Shown one piece after another: positions 44,306 through 52,388 of a DNA stretch of 64,000 nt. Location of the stretch: positions 26,604-90,603 of the forward strand of contig NZ_CALHDW010000010.1 of assembly GCF_938023125.1 (NCBI RefSeq). Reading direction: 5' to 3'. The DNA comes from an uncultured Porphyromonas sp. Lineage in GTDB: Bacteria > Bacteroidota > Bacteroidia > Bacteroidales > Porphyromonadaceae. The notes below the pieces were generated by a model that was not told the DNA's origin, ran no database searches, and saw only the letters and a program-made list of their open reading frames with translations. The first letter of the stretch is position 1. The number at the start of each line of letters is the position of its first letter. The position numbers and the translations under genes were made by a program.

Positions 44306-45958
44306 TTAAGCAATCAGATTTTGGATATCCTCTTCTACGGTGCCGATACCGGCAATGCCAAAATTATCGACGAGTACTTTAGCCACATTGGGCGAGAGGA
44401 AAGCGGGCAACGTGGGGCCGAGATGGATGTTCTTCACCCCAAGGCTCAACAAACCAAGCAGCACGATAACCGCCTTTTGCTCATACCATGCGATATTATA
44501 GACGATGGGGAGCTTGTTGATGTCGTCTAGCCCCATCACCTCTTTCAGCTTGAGGGCAATCACAGCAAGCGAGTAGCTATCGTTGCACTGACCGGCATCC
44601 AACACACGAGGGATCCCCCCGATATTGCCTAGAGGCAACTTGTTGTAACGGTATTTGGCACAACCCGAGGTCAGGATCACGGTATCTTGGGGGAGAGCCT
44701 TGGCAAAATCGGTATAATAACTACGGCCGCTCTGTCTGCCATCGCAACCGCTCATCACAATGAACTTGCGGATAGCTCCACTCTTTACCGCCTCCACTAC
44801 TTTATCGGCTATACTGAGAACCTGATGATGCGCGAAGCCGCCCACAATCGTACCATGCTCAATCTCCGTAGGGGGCTGGCAGGTTTTTGCTAGAGCGATA
44901 ACCTCACTAAAGTCTTTATTCCCTTGCTCATCGCCTTCGATGTACTTAAAGCCGGGGTAGCCCGTTGAGTTGGTCGTGAAGACACGATCCTTGTAAGAGG
45001 CATTCGCCTTGGGCGGTACAATACAGTTAGTGGTAAAGAGGATGGGGCCATTGAAGGTCTCAAACTCTTCTCTTTGTTGCCACCAAGCGTTGCCATAGTT
45101 ACCAACAAAGTGCTTGTATTTCTTGAACTTAGGATAGTAGTTAGCGGGAAGCATCTCGCCGTGTGTATAGACATCGACTCCGGTTCCCTCGGTCTGCTCG
45201 AGAAGCATCTCCATATCTTTGAGGTCGTGCCCGCTGATAAGAATACCGGGACGAGTGCCTACTCCGATATTAACTTCGGTGGCCTCGGGATGCCCATAGG
45301 TCTCGGTATTGGCCTTGTCGAGGAGTGCCATCACTTTAACTCCGAATGCACCCGTCTCGAGCACTAGGGCGGTTAGTTCCTCCACGGAGAGGAGCCCCAT
45401 TGTAACGTCGCACAAGGCACGTTCGGTAAATGCGTTTATTTCGTCGTCATTGTAGCCCAGACGATCGGCATGCTCGGCATAGGCGGCGAGGCCCTTTAGC
45501 CCATAGATGGTAAGTTCCTTAAGCGAGCGAGCATCTTCGTTCTGCTCACGAAGGATCCCAACGCCAAGGGCGAGTTGGTCGTACTCTTCGGGGGTACCCT
45601 GCATCGTAACGGCCTCGTTATCGGGCAACGCAACGCCTAGGGAGAGAGCCTCCTCACGCAATTGTTTTTTGAGATTGAAGGTGTGAGTCACACGCTTGGC
45701 GATGGAAGAGTAGTCAAAGTTGGCATTCGTTATCGTAGCAAAGAGCGACTCCATAATCGTCTTATCAGCCGTACGATAATCCAATTTCACTCCGGCTTTA
45801 CGTGCTGCCGTGGTGATGATGGCAATTCCCTTGAGGTTGAAGATGAGCAAATCCATTAAGTTGGCTGTGGTAAAGTCCTTACCGCAAACTCCTTTGAGGG
45901 CGCAACCCTTATTGCCGGCCGTCTCTTGGCACTGGTAGCAAAACATTCTATTTTCCAT
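44306..45958 (-). CDS. hcp: Hydroxylamine reductase / hybrid cluster protein
   Basis: A 550-aa enzyme with a [4Fe-4S] cluster and a hybrid Fe-S-O cluster; in vivo it acts in nitrosative stress by reducing nitric oxide or hydroxylamine. The N-terminal CysxxCys-x8-Cys-x5-Cys (FCYQCQETAGNKGCALKGVC) is the class I/III cubane-ligand arrangement. Hybrid-cluster segments include ISGHDLKDMEMLLEQT, THGEMLPANYYP and LTSGCAKYRYNKL. The start is placed at MENRMFCYQC (45958); the upstream in-frame sequence runs through the promoter and is not coding. First gene of hcp-ric. Confidence 0.96.
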   Translation of the reverse strand: MENRMFCYQCQETAGNKGCALKGVCGKDFTTANLMDLLIFNLKGIAIITTAARKAGVKLDYRTADKTIMESLFATITNANFDYSSIAKRVTHTFNLKKQLREEALSLGVALPDNEAVTMQGTPEEYDQLALGVGILREQNEDARSLKELTIYGLKGLAAYAEHADRLGYNDDEINAFTERALCDVTMGLLSVEELTALVLETGAFGVKVMALLDKANTETYGHPEATEVNIGVGTRPGILISGHDLKDMEMLLEQTEGTGVDVYTHGEMLPANYYPKFKKYKHFVGNYGNAWWQQREEFETFNGPILFTTNCIVPPKANASYKDRVFTTNSTGYPGFKYIEGDEQGNKDFSEVIALAKTCQPPTEIEHGTIVGGFAHHQVLSIADKVVEAVKSGAIRKFIVMSGCDGRQSGRSYYTDFAKALPQDTVILTSGCAKYRYNKLPLGNIGGIPRVLDAGQCNDSYSLAVIALKLKEVMGLDDINKLPIVYNIAWYEQKAVIVLLGLLSLGVKNIHLGPTLPAFLSPNVAKVLVDNFGIAGIGTVEEDIQNLIA

Positions 45959-45999
45959 TTCTTCGTCTTCTTTTTCTTTGTTATTTCCTTTTACGGGGG

Positions 46000-46043
46000 C
46001 AAAGGTAGATAGCCCCACTTTCCTCAAAAGTCGCCTATGCGAC
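46000..46043 (-). promoter_or_regulatory. hcp promoter with HcpR-type operator candidate
   Basis: Minus strand -7 box TACCTTTG at 46007-46000. A perfect palindrome GTCGC-ATAG-GCGAC lies at 46030-46043, centred about 41 bp upstream of the expected transcription start. That is the class-II activator position used by Crp/Fnr proteins; it overlaps the -33 region, which is otherwise poor. Confidence 0.75.
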
Positions 46044-46170
46044 ACTCCCCCCTTTTGCTGTTGAAAAAGAAGAAATCCGATGCGGACAACACCAACTAGC
46101 ACCAGAAAAAGACCGCCTCACCCTCAAGAAAACCTCCCTATATATGCAAAATAAGATTTCATAAAGAGTC

Positions 46171-46202
46171 TTTGGCACTCTTGTTTTTTAGGTGTACCTT
46201 TG
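46171..46202 (+). promoter_or_regulatory. Promoter of the GmrSD-like gene
   Basis: TTTG (46171-46174), exactly 20 bp, TACCTTTG (46195-46202): a textbook Bacteroidota promoter. The leader is about 110 nt and contains AAGGAGGATT. Confidence 0.8.
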
Positions 46203-46317
46203 AGTGCGTAAACTGCACATCTGGAAAAGATCTCCTCTCTATCCCTCTCCTAGATTAAGGAGGATTGGGGAAGTTCGAGCAAAATCATAAAACAATAACC
46301 ACAAGATTATAGTAGCA

Positions 46318-48051
46318 ATGTCTAAGCTAAACATTGACCAAAAAACAATTAAGGGACTGTTCGCAGATAAGCGATCAGACTTCATTATTCCCGACTATCA
46401 ACGTCCATATGCTTGGGGAGAGAACGAGTGTCAAACCCTATGGGATGACATCTTTACATTTGCTATCCCTGATGGAGACAAGGATAAGTTTAACAAGGAT
46501 GACGAGTATTATCTAGGGCCTATCGTCACCTTCAAAAATGAAAATGGTAAACAGGAAATTATTGACGGACAACAACGTCTCACGACATTGATGCTACTTC
46601 TTCGGGCCTTCTATAAGCGCTCTGGCCAGATGCGGGACAACCAGACGCTGAGTGTGCGCAAGATGATTGCACAGTCCATATGGAAGACAAATGAGTTTGA
46701 TGAACCCGATTTAAATGAATTAAAAATCGACTCCGAGGTTGCTACCGATGAAGATAAGGGAGAGTTTCTTGAGATCTTGAAGGAAGGAACAGCAGAATCT
46801 CGTTATAAAAGTCGCTATGCGGAGAATTATCGTTTCTTTGAGCGTAAGATAGATAGTTTCTTAAAAGATTACCCCTCCTATTTCCCCTACCTCCCCACTC
46901 GTATACTGAGCAATTGTATCTTGCTCCCTATCGAAGCAGAAAATCAAGATACAGCCCTTCGAATATTCTCCACCCTCAATGATAGAGGGAAGCCCCTATC
47001 TGACGCCGACATATTCAAAGCTGAGGGGTACAAATACTATGCTTCAAAAGGGAGAAAAGATGAGTTTATAGAGCGTTGGAAAGACTTAGAACTACTTTCT
47101 AGCCGTACATTTAAGGGAAATAATTCCTCCCCTCTAGACGAACTTTTCTCTCGTTATATGTATTACGAGAGAGCCAAGCAAGGCAATACGAATACTACGA
47201 CTGAGGCCTTGAGGAAATTCTATGAGAAAAATGGGTATGCTCTGCTGAAAGACGATAAAGCCCTAAGCGAACTAGAAATCTTGCTGAAGTTCTGGTTCGA
47301 CGTAAGCCAGCAGGACAAAGAACGGTTCTCTGATAGAATCTTGCGAAAACTATTTGTTCTTGACTATGCTCCTAACGGGATGTGGTACAACTTCGTTTCC
47401 GTCTACTTCATGCATAATCGTAATGAAGATGGCAAGCTAGACGAAGAAGCCTTCTATCAATTCTTGGAGCGAAGTATTGGTTTTATTTGGGCCTATGCCT
47501 TGACAAATCCGGGGGTTAACGCCTTGCGTACGCCCATCTATCGAGAGATGGTCAATATCGTCAATGGATTAGAGGTTACTTTTGCAGACTTCAAGTTTGA
47601 CAGAACTAATCTAGAAATGATTATAAATACGTCCCAATTCAGTAATCAGAGACAGATTACTCGATCGATCCTTACATGGTGGGCTTTTGAGCATCCTAAT
47701 CAACTCTTGTTCTCCCTTGATACTCGCCTTGATATTGAGCATATCTACGCACGTAATCGAGGGAAACATGAAACCTTATCTAATGAAAATAATCTGGAAC
47801 TTTTGGGAAACAAGAGTCTATTGGAGCAGAGAATAAATATCCGAGCTTCAGACTATCGCTTTGCCGACAAAGCCAAGTATTATCTGGGGAGTGTGGGGTC
47901 AGATGGAGGAAGAAAGGGGACTTCTATTCAGGAACTTCAGGACTTATGTACGCAAAAGAGCGACTTCTTGGAGTCCGATATACTAGACCGAAATAAACGG
48001 ATTGTCGATGGTTTCTGTGACTATTTAGATCGTATTTGCCTTTTGAAATAG
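46318..48051 (+). CDS. DUF262/DUF1524 (GmrSD-type) restriction protein
   Basis: A 577-aa fused protein. The N-terminal DUF262 (ParB/sulfiredoxin-like NTPase) domain has FIIPDYQRPYAW, YYLGPIVTF and IIDGQQRLTTL (about residues 80-90). A helical middle region follows, and a DUF1524 His-Me (HNH) nuclease domain carries LDIEHIYARNRG (about 473-484) and NLELLGNKSLLE. This is the single-chain architecture of GmrSD, a type IV enzyme that cuts modified phage DNA. No methyltransferase or other defence gene is adjacent. It is more AT-rich than hcp upstream and sits on the 3' side of a tRNA-Ser gene, both signs of acquired DNA. Confidence 0.93.
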   Translation: MSKLNIDQKTIKGLFADKRSDFIIPDYQRPYAWGENECQTLWDDIFTFAIPDGDKDKFNKDDEYYLGPIVTFKNENGKQEIIDGQQRLTTLMLLLRAFYKRSGQMRDNQTLSVRKMIAQSIWKTNEFDEPDLNELKIDSEVATDEDKGEFLEILKEGTAESRYKSRYAENYRFFERKIDSFLKDYPSYFPYLPTRILSNCILLPIEAENQDTALRIFSTLNDRGKPLSDADIFKAEGYKYYASKGRKDEFIERWKDLELLSSRTFKGNNSSPLDELFSRYMYYERAKQGNTNTTTEALRKFYEKNGYALLKDDKALSELEILLKFWFDVSQQDKERFSDRILRKLFVLDYAPNGMWYNFVSVYFMHNRNEDGKLDEEAFYQFLERSIGFIWAYALTNPGVNALRTPIYREMVNIVNGLEVTFADFKFDRTNLEMIINTSQFSNQRQITRSILTWWAFEHPNQLLFSLDTRLDIEHIYARNRGKHETLSNENNLELLGNKSLLEQRINIRASDYRFADKAKYYLGSVGSDGGRKGTSIQELQDLCTQKSDFLESDILDRNKRIVDGFCDYLDRICLLK

Positions 48052-48127
48052 AGGGGCTATCTATATATCATTGCCTGATCCGACTTTGAAGAGTTGTTCT
48101 CTCCGAATGGGTCAGGTATTCTCTTCA

Positions 48128-48174
48128 GAAAAGAAAAGGGAGTAGATTGTGTGCAATGCGCACAACCTACTCCC
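48128..48174 (-). terminator. Terminator of tRNA-Ser
   Basis: GGGAGTAG-GTTGTGCGC pairs with GCACACAA-CTACTCCC on the minus strand, followed by TTTTCTTTTC. The perfect long stem would also stop transcripts of the GmrSD-like gene. Confidence 0.9.
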
Positions 48175-48181
48175 TTTGGTG

Positions 48182-48269
48182 CGGAGAGAGAGGGATTCAA
48201 ACCCCCGGAACGGACAAGCCGTTCACCGGATTTCGAGTCCGGCCCAATCGGTCACTCTGGCATCTCTCC
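48182..48269 (-). tRNA. tRNA-Ser(CGA)
   Basis: An 88-nt class II tRNA on the minus strand. The acceptor stem is GGAGAGA/TCTCTCC, the anticodon stem CCGGA/TCCGG with loop CTCGAAA giving anticodon CGA, a long variable arm (AACGGCTTGTCCGTT) typical of serine, and a GGTTTGAATCC T-arm. The CCA end is not encoded (CAC follows the discriminator G). Confidence 0.96.
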
Positions 48270-48288
48270 TGGTTGCTAGAACCAGCGA

Positions 48289-48296
48289 CAAAGGTA
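48289..48296 (-). promoter_or_regulatory. Promoter -7 box of tRNA-Ser
   Basis: TACCTTTG on the minus strand, 20 nt before the mature tRNA 5' end. A conserved upstream element (48322-48369) lies just behind it. Confidence 0.7.
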
Positions 48297-48321
48297 CGAA
48301 AGAAAATCGAAAAAGGTTCTT

Positions 48322-48369
48322 TGCAGATTCCCGTAGCTCCCGGTATCAAATACAACAATGTGACAAGAG
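48322..48369 (-). repeat. Upstream repeat element, copy C (tRNA-Ser)
   Basis: Shares TGCAGATTCC and GGTATCAAATACAAC...TGACAAGAG (plus-strand reading) with copies at 61131 and 63331. This copy has about 11 extra bases in the middle. It sits about 26 bp behind the tRNA -7 box. Confidence 0.7.
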
Positions 48370-48417
48370 TAATGATAGGACTCCATCTAACGCTAGGGGG
48401 CGAAGACTTTGCCGACA

Positions 48418-48996
48418 TCAGAAGCTCTCCCAATCCTTAATATTGTAGAGCGAATAGGCTTTCCCCTTTGGGTAGTAGTCTTCTATCTTTTCACTTCGAG
48501 GAGTGGATTTGTCTAGGATAGTGAGCGACCTGTTCTCTTCTAGTTCATCATCGTCCCAACCATTTCGATTCACGGAATGCTCTACATAAGCAACTACTTT
48601 GCCCTCCTCTAATTTGTAATAAACCTCCTCAAAACTAAGTCCGCCCGAGTGTTCCTCATAGTACCGAACAAACCCATCTGAATAGTAGGCATAGTCGGCA
48701 AGTCCACCGGATATTCGCTCGCAGATCAGTTCAACAACGCCATCCACATAGGAGTAGACCCCATACCAATTATACTGTTTAACCTTCTCTTTCATGATGA
48801 GCAATTCGGGAGAGCCATTCCGGTCTAGGTCTACAAGTTTGTAAACATACTCCTCGGGCTTGAACTCCTTATCATACTCCTCCCGCCACATCTTCCCTAT
48901 GGACTCCTGTAGCGAAGGCTTCTTATCGGGTTGTGGACAAAAGGCAGACAGCAACAATGCCACAGCACACACGATAACAAGGGTTACTCTTTTCAT
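48418..48996 (-). CDS. Hypothetical exported protein
   Basis: A 192-aa protein beginning at MKRVTLVIVCAVALLLSAF, a good signal peptide; the longer open frame overlaps the transpeptidase stop. The mature protein is acidic. It has an EF-hand/FG-GAP-like segment LVDLDRNGSPELLIM and Tyr-rich beta-strands. The calcium-loop-like DLDRNGSPE motif is common in small secreted Bacteroidota proteins of unknown function. It starts 11 bp after the L,D-transpeptidase gene and may share its transcript. Confidence 0.85.
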   Translation of the reverse strand: MKRVTLVIVCAVALLLSAFCPQPDKKPSLQESIGKMWREEYDKEFKPEEYVYKLVDLDRNGSPELLIMKEKVKQYNWYGVYSYVDGVVELICERISGGLADYAYYSDGFVRYYEEHSGGLSFEEVYYKLEEGKVVAYVEHSVNRNGWDDDELEENRSLTILDKSTPRSEKIEDYYPKGKAYSLYNIKDWESF

Positions 48997-49006
48997 CAGA
49001 GCGACA

Positions 49007-49960
49007 TTATAGCTCATCCTCCACGGATTCGTCCACATCCATGTCCGGCTGGTCATTGCTCTCCTCTGTCGAATCCGGCTCTATCGTCTGGGGTTGCTCC
49101 GGGAGAGTATCTGTGGCAACTACGGGCTTCTCTTCTTCCGTCTTTGCAGCAGCACGATGAGGCGCTACGGGATTATCATCAATTGTAATCACGGGAATAT
49201 CTCTTCCCTCAGCCTCATTCACCGCCACATCCTTAGGACCTGGATTGATAATAATCGGCATATTGGGCTCAACGTATTTGACTAGTTCGAGGATATTATC
49301 ATTGTGAATACGGATGCAACCATGGCTACAACGCCGTCCGAGAGTCCATGGAGCGCAAGTGCCATGGATGCCTACCGGCAAATTCTTCTCTCCCTTGATG
49401 CGAATAAATCTCGGTCCATACTGCCCTCGCACGGGGCTGGTATAGCCGTTATCGTCGGTATAAAGCCAGTCGGTACTATTGAACGTTTCTCCGGCATAGA
49501 AGAAGCCCTCGGGGGTACGGCAGTCGCCTTTCTTTGCTTTATGCCCATAGTTGCGAGCGCAAGCGCAGGTGTACTCCTTCTCCTTGACTCCGTAGCGATT
49601 GTAGAGGAGCACCCGCATAGAAGCCTTGTCCACAACGATGAAATAATCAAATCGATTGTTCATCAAACGCTCGCAGTAGGGTAGGTTCTCGCGAGCCATT
49701 CGGGGCAAGATCCCCTCTTTATATTGCTTTGCGTGGCTCGACTTTTCCATATAGAGAAGCGCTTCGTCGGCATCAAGAAAGGCGTGGTAAAGCGTATCAT
49801 TTGCCTCCCATTCAGCTACCTGCTGCTCAATGGATAGGGTATCCGGCTCTACGATTGTATCTGTAGGAACGATTTGCTCCTGCTCTTTTTGTGAAGACCC
49901 CGTACAGCTCCCTAGGAGTAGAAGGAGAGGGGCAATTGCCACTAATAAATACTTCTTCAT
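49007..49960 (-). CDS. L,D-transpeptidase lipoprotein (YkuD domain)
   Basis: A 317-aa exported lipoprotein (lipobox LLLGSC, Cys19). The central YkuD domain has the catalytic motif GIHGT and GRRCSHGCIRIHNDNI, with His, Ser-His-Gly-Cys and Arg intact, so it should form 3-3 peptidoglycan cross-links or attach proteins to peptidoglycan. An acidic and Pro-rich tail of about 60 residues follows (ending MDVDESVEDEL). Family members in Bacteroidota are often in the periplasm next to the outer membrane. Which of the possible reactions it performs is unknown. Confidence 0.93.
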   Translation of the reverse strand: MKKYLLVAIAPLLLLLGSCTGSSQKEQEQIVPTDTIVEPDTLSIEQQVAEWEANDTLYHAFLDADEALLYMEKSSHAKQYKEGILPRMARENLPYCERLMNNRFDYFIVVDKASMRVLLYNRYGVKEKEYTCACARNYGHKAKKGDCRTPEGFFYAGETFNSTDWLYTDDNGYTSPVRGQYGPRFIRIKGEKNLPVGIHGTCAPWTLGRRCSHGCIRIHNDNILELVKYVEPNMPIIINPGPKDVAVNEAEGRDIPVITIDDNPVAPHRAAAKTEEEKPVVATDTLPEQPQTIEPDSTEESNDQPDMDVDESVEDEL

Positions 49961-50262
49961 GAGTTTTTCAAACTTGTAATTTTAGGATTCTACCCCTCAC
50001 CTCCTCAAAAAGTTGAGGTGTAATCTCTCTAAAATACCCTGCAAATGTACAAAATCTCATCCTAAGCACACCATTTACGCCACAACCAATCCAGAGAATC
50101 AAGCCTTTAAGACACGAAAGGGGCATCGTGGATTTTCTTGAGTATCACTCTAAAGAGAGGAAACGCTCCTAGAGAGAATAGGGAGAGCCCTTCGTAATGA
50201 TTCCGACAAAGTCAGCGAAAAAGGGATTGGGTCTCTCTTTAATAAACTCGTACCTTTGCGCC
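49961..50262. other. Divergent promoter region (L,D-transpeptidase / DUF2520 gene)
   Basis: Contains TACATTTG on the minus strand (50049-50042), a small hairpin CACCTC/GAGGTG in the predicted 5' UTR of the transpeptidase gene (about 50010-50032), and the DUF2520 promoter at its right end. No gene seen. Confidence 0.55.
50227..50258 (+). promoter_or_regulatory. Promoter of the DUF2520-kdsC-maf unit
   Basis: TTGG (50227-50230), 20 bp, TACCTTTG (50251-50258). The -7 box ends 4 nt before ATG 50263, so the transcript is predicted to be leaderless. Confidence 0.75.
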
Positions 50263-51060
50263 ATGGATATTGTAGTAATAGGGAGCGGAGGCGTTGCCGA
50301 GAGCCTTGTTTTCTCTCTGACCCAAGCCGGGGCTGCTCCAAGAGTAATTGTAAGCCCTACTCCGGGGCACGCAGAGCGTCTACGCGATCTCTATGCGCCT
50401 GAGTGTTCTGTATTGCATGACTTAGCGGAGATGCCACGGAATGCGGATATTTATCTTTTGGCTGTCACAGATACGGCTATTGCTTCGTGTGCAGCTCAGA
50501 TGCCCTCTACATCGGGAGTGTGGTTGCACACGGCCGCTTGCGTACCCGTAGAGACCCTTACTCAGTATCACCCTGATAGTGGTATCTTTTATCCCCTCAA
50601 CACCTTTAGTAAAGGGCGCCCCCTCAGTTGGCAAGGCATCCCGCTCTTTGTGGAGCATCGGAGCGAAAATGCCGCCCGAGCCATCGAGCAGTTGGCAAGC
50701 CTATTGCTCATGGAGCCCCGCCCTTCCACACTTACGCTCCGCCAGGAGATCCATGTTGCAGCCGTCTTTGCTTGCAACTTTGTCAATCACCAATGGGCTA
50801 TTGCTTCGGAATTACTTGAGCAACACCAGATCCCTCGGGAGGTTCTGCACCCCCTTATTCAAGAGACGTTGCAAAAAGCGATTGCACTTGATCCCCGATA
50901 CACCCAAACGGGTCCCGCACTCCGTGGCGATACTGCAACCTTGGCAACCCACCGCGCCTTGCTGGCGGAGAGCAGAGAGGCAATCCGAACCCTCTACGAC
51001 GTGACCTCACAATCCATTTGGTCAATGTATCACCCTGAGACTTCCCTATCCCATGAGTAG
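50263..51060 (+). CDS. Rossmann-fold DUF2520 protein
   Basis: A 265-aa soluble protein. N-terminal NAD(P)-binding Rossmann domain (MDIVVIGSGGVAESL, LLAVTDTAI) and a C-terminal all-helical DUF2520 domain (VAAVFACNFVNHQWAIASELLEQ, GPALRGDTATLATHRALL). The architecture resembles 2-dehydropantoate or pyrroline-carboxylate reductases, and the family is widespread in Bacteroidota, but the substrate is unknown. The ATG at 50263 abuts the promoter; the longer open frame runs through that promoter. It overlaps kdsC by 8 bp. Confidence 0.92.
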   Translation: MDIVVIGSGGVAESLVFSLTQAGAAPRVIVSPTPGHAERLRDLYAPECSVLHDLAEMPRNADIYLLAVTDTAIASCAAQMPSTSGVWLHTAACVPVETLTQYHPDSGIFYPLNTFSKGRPLSWQGIPLFVEHRSENAARAIEQLASLLLMEPRPSTLTLRQEIHVAAVFACNFVNHQWAIASELLEQHQIPREVLHPLIQETLQKAIALDPRYTQTGPALRGDTATLATHRALLAESREAIRTLYDVTSQSIWSMYHPETSLSHE

Positions 51061-51577
51061 TATCCCCTACAATCTGCAAGAGATTAAAGCCTTTGTTTTT
51101 GATATAGACGGAGTAATTAGCCGTAGTACCTGCCCCCTCGACGAGGAGGGCAACCCCCACAGAACGGTAAACGTAAAAGATGGTTATGCCCTGCAATTTG
51201 CCGTCAAAAGAGGATTCGTGGTGGCCGTTATCACCGGAGGATACACCCCGGCAATGGCGCTTCGGATGGCCCATCTTGGCATCGAAGACTACTATCAGCA
51301 ATCGCGCAACAAGGTGCGAGACCTCGAAGACCTGATGGAAAAATATCAGCTCCAGCCCCAAGAGGTTGTCTATGTAGGCGACGATATCCCCGACTTGGGC
51401 GTCATGCGTCGGGTTGGACTCGCCGTGGCCCCCCAAGATGCGGCTCCGGAGATTCTGGCCGCAGCACACTACATCTCACACTGCTGTGGCGGCGAAGGCG
51501 TGGCTCGAGACGTGATCGAACAAACCCTCCGTGCCCAAGGGTTGTGGGGGAGCGAAGGCGCCGGACTAGCGTGGTAG
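51053..51577 (+). CDS. kdsC: 3-deoxy-D-manno-octulosonate 8-phosphate phosphatase (KdsC-like HAD)
   Basis: A 174-aa HAD phosphatase of the cap-less KdsC group that removes phosphate from KDO-8-phosphate for lipid A/LPS core synthesis. HAD motif I is VFDIDGV (nucleophile Asp and second Asp), motif II ITGG, motif III Lys in QSRNKVRDL, and motif IV VYVGDDIPDLGVM. Length fits the family. It overlaps the DUF2520 gene and precedes maf by 28 bp. Confidence 0.93.
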   Translation: MSSIPYNLQEIKAFVFDIDGVISRSTCPLDEEGNPHRTVNVKDGYALQFAVKRGFVVAVITGGYTPAMALRMAHLGIEDYYQQSRNKVRDLEDLMEKYQLQPQEVVYVGDDIPDLGVMRRVGLAVAPQDAAPEILAAAHYISHCCGGEGVARDVIEQTLRAQGLWGSEGAGLAW

Positions 51578-51605
51578 CGAGTAGTAATAGGATTAGACCG
51601 AGCAT

Positions 51606-52223
51606 ATGAAAGTTGTATTAGCAACCCAATCCCCACGTCGGCACGAGCTTTTTTCGGGGTTAGACATCCCCTTTACCATTCGTCTGATAGAGGGCATCGA
51701 TGAGAGCTACCCCGGCGGACTTCCCGTCCACCAAATCCCTCAATATATAGCAGAGCGAAAGGCTCTTGCCTACCAAGCTTCTCTTGCAGAAGACGAAGTA
51801 GTACTAACGGCTGATACGGTGGTAATTGTGGGAGATAAAGTGCTAGGTAAGCCACATTCCCCCGAGGAGGCTAAAGCTATGCTGCACGAGCTCTCGGGCC
51901 GTGAGCACCAAGTCTCTACCGGAGTAGCCCTTATGGGAGCCGATGGCAGAGGCACCTCTTTTGTGGCCACTACACGCGTTTGGTTTGCCCCCCTTAGCGA
52001 AGAGCAAATCGACTACTACCTACGCTCTTACCACCCCTACGACAAAGCCGGAGCCTACGGCATCCAGGAGTGGATTGGCTATGTAGCCATCGAAAAAATC
52101 GAGGGTTCGTTTTACAATGTAATGGGCCTACCCGTGCATCTTGTATATCAGACTCTGCAAAAATGGCAGGTATGCAAAAAAAATTTCGTACCTTTGCCCA
52201 TCGTTATAGTAGACAACAAATAG
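51606..52223 (+). CDS. maf: Maf-like nucleoside triphosphate pyrophosphatase
   Basis: A 205-aa house-cleaning enzyme that hydrolyses dTTP/UTP or modified nucleotides to monophosphates. The N-terminal ATQSPRRHEL and the later TADTVVIVGDKVLGKP, SGREHQVSTGV and YDKAGAYGIQEW motifs are typical; the last fits the YhdE/dTTP-UTP subgroup. Its 3' end runs into the rpmH promoter, whose -7 box lies inside the last codons. Confidence 0.94.
   Translation: MKVVLATQSPRRHELFSGLDIPFTIRLIEGIDESYPGGLPVHQIPQYIAERKALAYQASLAEDEVVLTADTVVIVGDKVLGKPHSPEEAKAMLHELSGREHQVSTGVALMGADGRGTSFVATTRVWFAPLSEEQIDYYLRSYHPYDKAGAYGIQEWIGYVAIEKIEGSFYNVMGLPVHLVYQTLQKWQVCKKNFVPLPIVIVDNK
52189..52196 (+). promoter_or_regulatory. rpmH promoter -7 box
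   Basis: TACCTTTG within the end of maf, about 45 nt before the rpmH start. Confidence 0.6.
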
Positions 52224-52241
52224 ATTATAGGATAAGTAGCG

Positions 52242-52388
52242 ATGAAAAGAACGTTCCAACCCTCGAACCGAAAGAGAAAGAACAAGCACGGATTCCGTGC
52301 CCGTATGGCAACGGCAAATGGTCGCCGTGTACTTGCTTCGCGCCGTGCTAAGGGTCGTGCCAAGCTAACGGTTTCGGACGAGTATTAA
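52242..52388 (+). CDS. rpmH: Ribosomal protein L34
   Basis: A 48-aa, very basic protein beginning MKRTFQPSNRKRKNKHGF and ending LTVSDEY; the L34 signature RTFQPS-x-RKRK is intact. It is too short for ordinary ORF calling. In many bacteria rpmH lies beside rnpA and the origin; here neither is visible, as is usual in Bacteroidota where the cluster is broken. It is followed by structured RNA sequences. Confidence 0.97.
   Translation: MKRTFQPSNRKRKNKHGFRARMATANGRRVLASRRAKGRAKLTVSDEY

Noticed and set aside
45959..46102. N-terminal extension of Hcp
   Set aside because: The extension runs through the hcp promoter and operator candidate, and Hcp proteins begin just before the first cysteine motif.
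48182..48269. Integration att site duplicated from the tRNA-Ser 3' end
   Set aside because: No second copy of the tRNA 3' sequence was found in the neighbouring 3 kb and no integrase is present.
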